Source: Hamiltosporidium tvaerminnensis
Lineage: Eukaryota; Microsporidia; Dubosqiidae
Reading direction: 5' to 3'
DNA length: 64,000 bases
NCBI GenBank assembly: GCA_022605425.2
Contig: CM061250.1
Span: forward strand, 983,501 to 1,047,500
The notes below the pieces were generated by a model, which saw only the letters and a list, made by a program, of their open reading frames with translations, searched no databases and was not told the DNA's origin. Below are positions 11,035 to 19,402 of this stretch, one piece after another. Each line of letters starts with the position of its first letter. The first letter of the stretch is position 1. The position numbers were made by a program, and so were the translations under genes.

Positions 11035-11670
11035 TTTTTTCATGAAATCAACACAGTTATAGGTTCAATATAGATACTTGATTTCTCGAATAAGCAAAAG
11101 TACTCTTTAGATACCTAGGCTCAAAGATTTTGATTTGATAGATGAGTTGAAGTCATTTGACAGAACGTGAAGATATTTTCGAAATTTTCAGTGTTCCGTT
11201 TCCCCATATGTGAATTGCGAGTTTGAAACTTGTCTTGTGCTCCTTCTAAGACTCTGAGCAAAGCCACGTATCTTAAGCTTTCTTAACTGTATATACTTCG
11301 GCTAAAATATATTCAAACAAGTAGTGTGGTCTATTTAGACTTCTAAATGATATACCAAAAGGTATAATCTGCTACTTGGGAGTCTTGGATTTTTTAGCGT
11401 ATGATTTAAGTATTTTAAGCCCTTAAGTCTTCTTATCCGAGTAAAGGAAACATAAGTTTTACGATTTCAAATTGAAATTACCTACAAATTTCATTAGAGT
11501 TTCAAATCTAGTTATATAAAAACTACAAACCTAAGAAAAAAAAATTCACATCATTTTCTAGAATTTCTCTTATTCATACATATTTAAATATGAAATCCAA
11601 ACATGGAGTATGAGCTTCATTCCACTAAAAATACAAAGGTTACTTTCATTTTAATTTAACCTAGTCATTT
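11035..11670 (-). mobile_element. SINE-like element, old copy in left arm (minus)
   Basis: In reverse complement this matches the SINE-like family: CAGATTATACC..TTGGTAT(A/G), TTTTAGC..GAAGTATA and GTTGATTTCATGAAAA near the tail. It is strongly diverged and present in both arms (mirror about 36,600-37,235), so it is older than the duplication. Confidence 0.55.
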
Positions 11671-12430
11671 TTAAAAAGCTAGTTTATATACCTTTATACA
11701 CATTTTTAATTGAAAATAAATTGTTGCACTGAAAGCATATTTCAAACTTTTATGTTGATTTAGGCTTACAAATCTGAATTATCTCTTTCATCCTTAAAAA
11801 GAGAAAAGATCACCAATATTTTCTAGAAAAGACCACGGAGAATATTTAATGTATTATTTTAGGTTTTTATTAAATAAAGATACTTTTTATTTCATTTAAA
11901 ACGCAAAATGTTGAATAAAACTTTGTTACAAGTTGAATAAAAAGACTTTTAAATGTTTCTCATTCAATTTTAATCGAATTATATTTAAAGGTTTAAAGTA
12001 GATATATTAGGAAGGTATTTTGCACAATGTTTATGTGAAATATTCATTTATATTCATTGAAATGAATCCGTAAAACAAATATATCTATTCATATTATCAC
12101 TCGTTCAAAAAGTATATTTAACTAAAATCACTAATTTGTAAACTATATATAAAAAAAATATTCTCTTTTAGAAAAGTTAAATACAAATATAATTTTATAT
12201 TAAAAAGCAGTTCCTTAAAACATTTAAAACGAATTACAATAATAATTTGCTATTGAAACAGCATATAATTAAAGAAATTTTATAAAATATTTTCTCTTTT
12301 ATATAATTCTAATGAATACAAAATGATTTCTTTATTAAAATTTTTATTAATTCGTGTGTTATAATATCGTAGAAATTTGCTTTTTATATCGAAGTAATAT
12401 GTTGTTAATAAAATATTTCTGCTTCTAAAT
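11671..12430. other. AT-rich intergenic DNA
   Basis: No gene or element is recognised. The sequence is mirrored at 35,825-36,600. Confidence 0.5.
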
Positions 12431-12435
12431 TTAAA

Positions 12436-12439
12436 CCCC
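12436..12439 (+). promoter_or_regulatory. CCCC start-proximal motif of HisRS
   Basis: CCCC lies 2 nt before the ATG at 12,442. It is kept in the right arm as GGGG at 35,820-35,823. Confidence 0.6.
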
Positions 12440-12441
12440 AT

Positions 12442-13767
12442 ATGCTTGAGCTAAGAACACCTAAAGGAACTATTGATTATAGTCCGAGAGAAACCATGCT
12501 AATTTCAAAAATAATCGATAAATCGATATCTATATTTAAAAAACATGGTGCTATTTGTATTGATACACCTACTTTTGAACTTAAAGAAATATTAACTAAT
12601 AAATATGGTGAGGATTCAAAATTGATTTTTGATTTAGCAGACCAGGGTGGAGATATATGTTCTCTTCGTTATGATTTAACCGTTCCATTTGCTCGTTATT
12701 TGGCTTCAAATAAAATTGCAAAAATAAAAAGATATCAGGTAGGAAAAGTCTTTAGAAGAGATAATCCAGTTGTTACTAAAGGTAGATTAAGAGAATTTAC
12801 ACAATGCGATTTTGATATAGCAGGCAATTATTTAGAAATGACTGCTGATGCTGAAATAATAAAAATATGTGTAGAATGCCTTTCATCATTTGATTTGGGA
12901 CAATTTTGTATTTCTATAAACCATAGAAAAATATTGAGTGCTATCTTTAAAATTGCTAGTATACCTAGTGATCTACATTTGACTGTTTGTTCAAGTATTG
13001 ATAAAATTGATAAAATACAGTGGGAAGCCGTAAAATTAGAATTAATTACGAAGGGAATTGATGATTCTCAAGCTGAGATAATAAAAAAATATATTTCTAA
13101 AACAGGATCTAATGATCTATTAAACGAATTGAAAAATGATACTATTTATGGATTAGAAGAAGGGAAAGAAGCAATAGATGATCTTTTACTTTTGATGAAA
13201 TATATTAAAATATATAAAATTGAAAATATTGTTCAAATAAATTTGTCACTTGCTAGAGGTTTAGATTATTATACGGGAATTATATTTGAAGCGAATTTTA
13301 AACAAGAAGAAGTCGGTGCGGTTATTGGAGGTGGGCGATATGACAATTTAGTAGATGGAATATTAAAATCGGCAAATAGAAAAGATTTTTCAGTACCGTG
13401 TGTTGGTTTTAGTGTCGGAATTACACGAATTTATACATTGATGCAAAAGAAATATAAAAATATAAAAGATAACGATACTTTGGTTTTAGTTGTGAGTTCT
13501 GGTGATCAATTTTTAGAAAATAAAATGGAAATTTTGAATGAATTATGGGACAACAATATACCAGCCGAATCAGTATTTACAAAAAGAAATGATTTTCTTG
13601 CACAACTTAAATATTGCGAACAGAAAAACATTAAATTTTGTTTAATCATTGGTCAAGATGAGATAAATTCAAATTCAGTTAAAATAAAAAATATTTTGAA
13701 AGATGAGAACTTCGAATATATTCAGAGAGACGATTTGGTGGGTTTTATTGAAAAAAACCGCATTTGA
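12442..13767 (+). CDS. HTS1: Histidyl-tRNA synthetase, left copy
   Basis: This 441-aa class II aminoacyl-tRNA synthetase charges tRNA-His. It begins LRTPKGTIDYSP, the usual start of the HisRS catalytic core. Motif 2 RYQVGKVFRRDNP is at about 105-117, the HisRS-specific LARGLDYYTGIIFEA at about 270-284, and GGGRYDNLVDG at about 296-306. A C-terminal anticodon-binding domain follows (TLVLVVSSGDQF to the end). There is no WHEP or other N-terminal extension and no mitochondrial targeting sequence, as expected for an organism with mitosomes. The right-arm copy differs at five residues by eye. CCCC just upstream supports the start. Confidence 0.95.
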   Translation: MLELRTPKGTIDYSPRETMLISKIIDKSISIFKKHGAICIDTPTFELKEILTNKYGEDSKLIFDLADQGGDICSLRYDLTVPFARYLASNKIAKIKRYQVGKVFRRDNPVVTKGRLREFTQCDFDIAGNYLEMTADAEIIKICVECLSSFDLGQFCISINHRKILSAIFKIASIPSDLHLTVCSSIDKIDKIQWEAVKLELITKGIDDSQAEIIKKYISKTGSNDLLNELKNDTIYGLEEGKEAIDDLLLLMKYIKIYKIENIVQINLSLARGLDYYTGIIFEANFKQEEVGAVIGGGRYDNLVDGILKSANRKDFSVPCVGFSVGITRIYTLMQKKYKNIKDNDTLVLVVSSGDQFLENKMEILNELWDNNIPAESVFTKRNDFLAQLKYCEQKNIKFCLIIGQDEINSNSVKIKNILKDENFEYIQRDDLVGFIEKNRI

Positions 13768-14904
13768 GTCAAAAATAAATCATTCTTATAGTTTTAAATT
13801 GTTAACTAGTCTATAAAAAGCACTTATAATTATAATTTTTGATCTTTTTTTATTTTCTGAAATAAACTCTAATAAATTCTGAACTAAAAATTATTTTCTT
13901 TATAAAAATTTATATAAATGTTTGGAAATATTCAAAATTATTTTTAAATTAATTCTCAATTATTTTCAAATAATCCGTTTTGATTTTTTTATTTTCAGAT
14001 TCGATTTCATTGATTTGGTAATTTAAAAATTCTTAAAAAAAATTTACCATTAAAATTCACTGTGAAAACAGAGGAAAATAATTTTACGATCTGAACTACT
14101 CAAACATAACTATTCAAATAAATTTCTTTTATATTTTTTACAATAGAATGGGATATAAATAACGTTTTTTGATTTGTAATAGAATCTAATGTCTAATCTA
14201 AGATTTGATACTTATAGATACAAAATGGTATTTTAATAATTGTATCTCCTGTTCACAATAATTATGTAGAAATACTTTTTTAATTATTTCCATAGTCTTT
14301 TTCGTTTGCTTTAGACATCTAATCGGTTTATAAAAAACGAATTTATGGTTTATTATATTACGAAAAAATTTAATACGGTTCCCTGTTTGTAAATATTTGA
14401 ATTTTTAGCTTATTTTTTTACTGCGTTTTTAAATATTTAACTATTCTTATAATATTCTCATTTGCAATTTTTTGTTTTCTTAAGAATTATAACAAAATAA
14501 ACTTATAATTCAAAATTAAATTCAGAATCAGAAATTTAATGGTATTTCAATGAAAAAAAATATTTTTTAAATTTTGTTTTATTTAAATTTTTTCTTTTAT
14601 ACTAAGATAGATTCAAAATTTATTTAGAAATTCCAGTAAAAAAAACCTAAATTGATTTAAAAACTTAATATTATAACTTGGGTTTCATATTACATAAGAA
14701 AATTCGAATCAAATAACCATTTTCTCTTCATCTGATTTAATAAATAGATAAATTGTTTTTATATTTCCTATAAAAATTACTGTTAGTTATTTTTTATATT
14801 CTCGAAATTTATATTTTCTATTTTTAAAAATTTTATATCAAATGTGAATAAAATTCGTTAAACTTTTTTTAAATAAAAAGAAATTTCTTTCCAATAAAAA
14901 TTTT
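13768..14904. other. AT-rich intergenic DNA
   Basis: No gene is seen. The sequence is nearly identical in reverse complement to 33,350-34,490, which makes it a useful neutral stretch for measuring arm divergence. Confidence 0.5.
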
Positions 14905-15010
14905 AGTATATTTATTTAATAAAATTCTAGGTTAAAATATTTTTTGCCATTTTTATATATTTTTTTCCTCCTCTTTTACCACGGTTGTTTCTTCTTCTAA
15001 ATAATTTTAG
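14905..15010 (-). repeat. Acidic-tail dispersed repeat, unit 3 (left)
   Basis: Read on the minus strand this contains TTAGAAGAAGAAACAACCGT followed by GGTAAAAGAGG and TTTTAACCTAGAATTTTATT, matching the other acidic-tail units. Its mirror is at 33,235-33,350. Confidence 0.5.
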
Positions 15011-15143
15011 TTTAATGGTAATTTACAATACAATTCCTTAAAATAAAATTTCAGCTTCTTTGTACATTTACTATTTAAATTTATAGTAAAAAATTTTAAA
15101 AAATATCTTTTAACGATATGTATTGATAAATTTTATTTTTATG

Positions 15144-15154
15144 ATTTTTCTTAA
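15144..15154 (-). other. Empty target site of the right-arm SINE-like insertion
   Basis: In reverse complement this reads TTAAGAAAAAT once, flanked by the same sequence that flanks the two TTAAGAAAAATT copies at 32,478-32,489 and 33,102-33,113. It is therefore the uninterrupted, pre-insertion state. Confidence 0.85.
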
Positions 15155-15333
15155 AATATTTCATTTTAATTTATTAAACCTCTTTTAAGATGTAATACTT
15201 TTAGCGATTTGAATTTGCTTCTTTTTCTGTGTTGTTTTATAAATTTAAAGAAAATTTGCCGTTTAATCTTTAAATATTTTTTTTGTTATTCAATGAATAT
15301 TTAAATCTATTGAAAATAAAAAAAATCTAATGA

Positions 15334-15336
15334 CCC
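15334..15336 (+). promoter_or_regulatory. CCC start-proximal motif of RVB2
   Basis: CCC lies 6 nt before the ATG at 15,343. It is kept in the right arm as GGG at 32,296-32,298. Confidence 0.55.
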
Positions 15337-15342
15337 GTTGTA

Positions 15343-16626
15343 ATGGAAATAAAAGAACTTGCATCTTTGGAAAGAATTGGTTCACATTCACATATAACAG
15401 GTTTGGGAGTAGAAAATGACGAAATAAAAGCTATTGGCGATGGATTGGTTGGACAAGTGAAGGCTAGAAAAGCATTAAATTTAATAAAAAAATTGGTTCT
15501 GATGAATAAAAATTCTGGTAGAATAATTTTAATGACTGGTAAGCCGGGTACAGGGAAGACAGCTATAGCAACCGGTCTTTCAAAATCACTAGGGAATGTT
15601 CCAATCACAACTATAAGTGGTTCAGAAGTCTATAGTTTAGAAATGAGTAAGAGTGAATGTCTGACTCAATCCATTAGAAAATGTATGGCGGTTAGAATAA
15701 AAGAGAAGATTACAGTTATTGAAGGAGAAGTAGTTGAAATCAATATTGAGGATGAAAGTCGTAATTTTGGTAAAATAATCTTAAAAACAACAGAAATGGA
15801 ATCTTCGTATGATTTGGGAGAAAAAATGATTGAACAACTCAACAAAGAAAATATTCTTGCTGGTGATGTCATTCAAATAAATAAAGAGACTGGAAAGGTT
15901 TTTAAAATTGGAAAATCAAGTTTTAAAAAAGGAGATTTTGATGCTTTAGGACCCGATGTTAAATATGTTAGTTGTCCTGATGGGGAATTGATTAAAATCA
16001 AAGAGGATGAAAAAACGGTAACATTGCATGAAATTGATGTTATAAATAGTCGTACACAGGGATATTTGGCTTTGTTTTCAGGTGAAAGTGGGGAAATAAG
16101 AAATGAAATTAGAGAAGAAGTGAATAAAAAAGTAGAAGAATGGGTAAACGAAGGCAAGGCTGAATTTATTACAGGAATTTTGTTTATAGATGAGGTTCAT
16201 ATTTTGGATAATGAAGCCTTTTCTTTTTTGAATAAAATAAGTGAGGATGAATTCTGTCCGATTTTAATTTTAGCAAGTAATAAAGAGATTCTAAAAATTG
16301 ATACTCAAGATGGTGTAGAAGAACAGGATATTCCCAAGGATTTTATTGATAGAGCCTTGATAGTAAAAACTGAAGAATATACGGGAAAAGAAATTGAAAG
16401 TATAGTTAAATTGCGGATGGAAGAAGAAAATATTGCTATTGATAAAGAATCCCTGAAATATTTAGTTGATATTGCTTCAAATACAAGTCTGAGATATTCT
16501 TTGAATTTATTAACGTTTTCTAATGCAAGAGCATCGAAAAGAAATAGAAGTATAATTTTAGAAGATATTAAACGAGTTAGTGACATATTTTTGGATGAAA
16601 ATAGAGCGATATCGTGTTTAAAATAA
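15343..16626 (+). CDS. RVB2: RuvB-like 2 (Reptin) AAA+ ATPase, left copy
   Basis: This 427-aa AAA+ ATPase forms rings with RVB1 in nuclear chromatin remodelling (INO80/SWR1) and in R2TP assembly. Walker A GKPGTGKT is at 66-73, then SGSEVYSLEMSKSECLTQ. The RuvBL-specific insert (domain II) spans about 120-230 and contains EGEVVEI and KTTEMESSYDLGEKMIEQL. CPDGELIKIKED and DVINSRTQGYLALFSGESGE follow; Walker B LFIDEVHILD is at 281-290 and sensor 2 near SLRYSLNLL. SLEMSKSE, the ILKTTEME block and DIKRVSDIFLDENRA point to RVB2 rather than RVB1. The family is usually about 470 aa, so this form is slightly short. The right copy differs at about six residues, including the C-terminus (LK versus LNK). 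Confidence 0.93.
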   Translation: MEIKELASLERIGSHSHITGLGVENDEIKAIGDGLVGQVKARKALNLIKKLVLMNKNSGRIILMTGKPGTGKTAIATGLSKSLGNVPITTISGSEVYSLEMSKSECLTQSIRKCMAVRIKEKITVIEGEVVEINIEDESRNFGKIILKTTEMESSYDLGEKMIEQLNKENILAGDVIQINKETGKVFKIGKSSFKKGDFDALGPDVKYVSCPDGELIKIKEDEKTVTLHEIDVINSRTQGYLALFSGESGEIRNEIREEVNKKVEEWVNEGKAEFITGILFIDEVHILDNEAFSFLNKISEDEFCPILILASNKEILKIDTQDGVEEQDIPKDFIDRALIVKTEEYTGKEIESIVKLRMEEENIAIDKESLKYLVDIASNTSLRYSLNLLTFSNARASKRNRSIILEDIKRVSDIFLDENRAISCLK

Positions 16627-16786
16627 TAAAGTTTTAAAATTCTTGCTAAAAGTTAAGTTCTTAATAGAACAGAGAAAAACATCATTTCGTATCGAAATTT
16701 AATTTTCTAATAAATTCTAAATTATTAAATGTCGTATTTTATTTTGCCCTACTGTCATCATATATGCTCTTTCAATATATTTTGTT

Positions 16787-17000
16787 CGACCCCACCATGT
16801 CGAGAGCAGAATTGACTTGTAATATTCTTTGCTTGTCATAAGAGGCGACTAAAAGGGACTGGTCCTTCAGATTGGGCGTATGGCTAACAACCCATCATTT
16901 AAAACCACATTCCTACGAAACCCGAAAAGGTAAACGAACCAACAGAAAGAGACCGGTGGAGGTATTACAGAAGGTGGCTAATATTCCGAAGAGATGTAGT
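16787..17000 (+). repeat. Dispersed ~210-bp repeat M with TTTGCTTGTC..GGCGACTAAAAG core (left arm)
   Basis: A comparatively GC-rich block runs from CGACCCCACCATG through ATTCTTTGCTTGTCATAAG and GAGGCGACTAAAAGGGACTG to CCGGTGGAGGTATTACAG. Copies lie at 30,640-30,843 (minus, the mirror) and 60,778-60,990 (minus, single-copy region). The core can form a short hairpin, best in the third copy (GTCGT, loop, ACGAC). There is no coding potential. It looks like a non-coding part of a mobile element, of a class I cannot name. Confidence 0.75.
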
Positions 17001-17149
17001 TCCGAGAATGAATGAACAAATCTATTTTGTTCTAAAGTTTAAATACATGTGGGTAATCAAAAATGAAATTTTTACTATAAACACGCTATGAGTTTATTAA
17101 TTTTGTTTTTTCAGCAAAGTGTATTATTTTTATATAATATTATTATAAA

Positions 17150-17880
17150 GATCGGTGGATGGAGGATAACCCCAATAAAATAAATATTCTGCTTGGTAAT
17201 GAGTATTTGAAACTGGTATGAATATAATTGTTTGGATTTTTAGACGAATAAAACCACACACATCTTCGATTTTTCCATTAGTATTCTTATAAGGAGAAGA
17301 AATCTAAGAAATGGGGAAACTTTTTTACAAATTTATTTGTACTTTTTATGTAACTAGATTGCAGACCGCAGCATAACATTTAGGTAATTTCCATGTAAAA
17401 GCATAGAAACCTAGCTTACTCACTCGGGTTAGAAGACTTAGCGCCTGGGAGATATAAAACTAAAACCACTTGAAGTCAGAAAGGCTAAGTAGCGGGTTAT
17501 ACCTGTTGGTATGATATTGCACTGTCTAGGTGGACCCATGTAGGTCTTCGAGATATATCTTAGCTAGAAGTTTATTGGGTTCAGAAAGTGTATAGTAAGT
17601 GGGAGTGCTACATAGTCTTGGGGGGGAGCCCAGGGGCTTCGGTCTTCGATCATACTCCATGCAACGAGCATTAACGAACTCCGGGCAACAGCCCGCCTAT
17701 AAAATAGGCTCTAAACACCTGGTAGATGAAAGACTTTGAGAAGTAGGTATCGCAGGTGGTACTGATGGAGTGTTGGGTAGCTGTCATTTATGTTAAACCC
17801 AGAACTGCGTGAATGTCATTAAAACAAATATAAAGCTATCCACTGTTTTAAAAAGATGTGATATTTTTAATAAAAGTTAT
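17150..17880 (+). mobile_element. SINE-like element, left-arm-specific copy
   Basis: About 730 bp, the longest well-preserved copy. It is GC-richer than its surroundings in the middle (CTTGGGGGGGAGCCCAGG, CAGCCCGCCTATAAAATAGG). The flanks match right-arm DNA at about 30,480, where the element is absent: ATAATATTATTATA before it and GCCATTTTCTCGAG after it correspond to ATAATATTGTTATA and GCCATTATCTAGAG read on the minus strand. It therefore inserted after the arms separated. A clean target duplication is not resolved. Confidence 0.7.
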
Positions 17881-17889
17881 ATGGAGAAT

Positions 17890-19400
17890 AAATTTAAAGC
17901 CATTTTCTCGAGTTATCAAATCTACAAAACTTTAAAGACGAAGATAATTTATGTTTTTTTAAACCTTATTTGACTTTTGTCTAAAAAAACTGTTTTTTAT
18001 GATCATTAAAAATAATTTGAATGTCCTTAAACCTATTATAAATTTTCAAAATCATATTGGGTTTTATATAATGAGTTTACTTTTAAAAATCATATTTCCT
18101 AAATCACACCGCCTTTAATATTAGGTATAACTCATTTAATTTGAGACATGTTCGTATTCGCAATTTTAACTGATTAGCTAATAAGGTCAAAATATTAGAA
18201 ATTGCATTCCAATAACCCACTATTCCCAATATTATAAACACTATACCCTTTCAAGTACAAGCAAGCTTAGACTCGTTTTTTATCCCTCAAATCAAACACT
18301 CCTATATCTTTCTGACTACTTTTCGAACAGAATGGCTCTTAAATTAATATTTTTCTAAGTACATTTTGTTTTTGAATCATATTTAGATATAATCCCTTGT
18401 TTCCTATATTTGGTATAAGCGGGAAACCATAGTTTTCTTGGGGTATAAATCGAAGTTGTATTTTTATAAAGTTTTTAAATAGTATCCCAATATTCTTTTG
18501 AACTTGAAAATCGATATTTTTCATGTGTATCTAAAAACCCCTTTGTATTTATAAACATTATTTTTGCACAATAGTTTTGAGAATAAAAAACCCAAAAAGT
18601 TGATATTTTAGACTTCTTAAAACTCAATTTAATTTCTTTTTTTTTTCAATTGTATAGATATTCTATTAAGAACTATTAAATTTTTTATTTGTTTCGATTT
18701 TTTGCTTTAATTGATCCGAATAGAAGCTTATATTGATTTGGTTAGAAATAATTATCTTTCAAAATTATGCACTGTTACATTGATAAATTCGATTTTATAT
18801 ATAGAAAAGTCAATCTTTCTTCTCCAAATTTAATACTCTATTGATTACATTCTAATTTGAAACTAAATAAATAAATTAGCGCTTTGTATCTCAATTTAAT
18901 GTGTAACAAGCGGTTGATACGTATGGCGAGTATATGGGGCCTACAGGAAATATTTATTTACTCAAGTCTAGATACACTACAAAGAGACTTTATATGTCAA
19001 GTTCTTTTTTTAAAAGTGGTTAAAAAATTTCTAGCGTTGAAAAATATTAGAATTTTTTTTAAATTCATGCCAATGATTTCTCTTTTTTCAGATGCAATGG
19101 GCATAAATTAGATTTATATTTTTCATTATTTACATGAATATGTATATTATTGGGTCAATTATAATAATTAACGCTTTAATCTGAGATATTTTTTGATGTA
19201 CACACTTGATCCTATTTGCCATAAAATTCAGATATATTTTTTTAAAAATTTATAGAAATAGAAACAATTTAAACAAAACATTTTAATTCAATTTATCAAA
19301 AAATTACTCATCTCTATTTTCATTGAATCAATAAATTCAAAGGAAAATGTATTTGAAGTTCCTATAATTTCTACTCCGGTTTTTTGTTTATAAAAAAATT
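17890..19400. other. AT-rich DNA in spacer
   Basis: The first 50-60 bp still resemble the right arm. The rest shows no recognisable gene; short open frames at 18,339-18,524 (minus) and 18,884-19,111 (plus) have no supporting motif. Confidence 0.4.
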
Positions 19401-19402
19401 AT

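Larger units (their letters stand above)
1..17095 (+). repeat. Left arm of giant inverted duplication
   Basis: This stretch recurs in reverse complement at about 30,532-48,210. Gene order (TAF8-like, retrotransposon fragment, SLH1, membrane protein, HisRS, RVB2) and intergenic DNA both match. The sum of mirrored gene-start coordinates is nearly constant: 48,205, 48,270, 48,270 and 48,259, then 47,632 for RVB2. The last step is explained by a SINE-like insertion in the right arm. The repeat is already in progress at base 1, so the true outer edge is outside the window. At the inner edge, high identity ends near 17,095 and a weaker resemblance seems to continue to about 17,945, interrupted by a SINE-like copy. 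Confidence 0.95.

Noticed and set aside
18884-19111. 75-codon open frame upstream of the helicase end
   Set aside because: No motif, no C-run start signal and no conserved copy.
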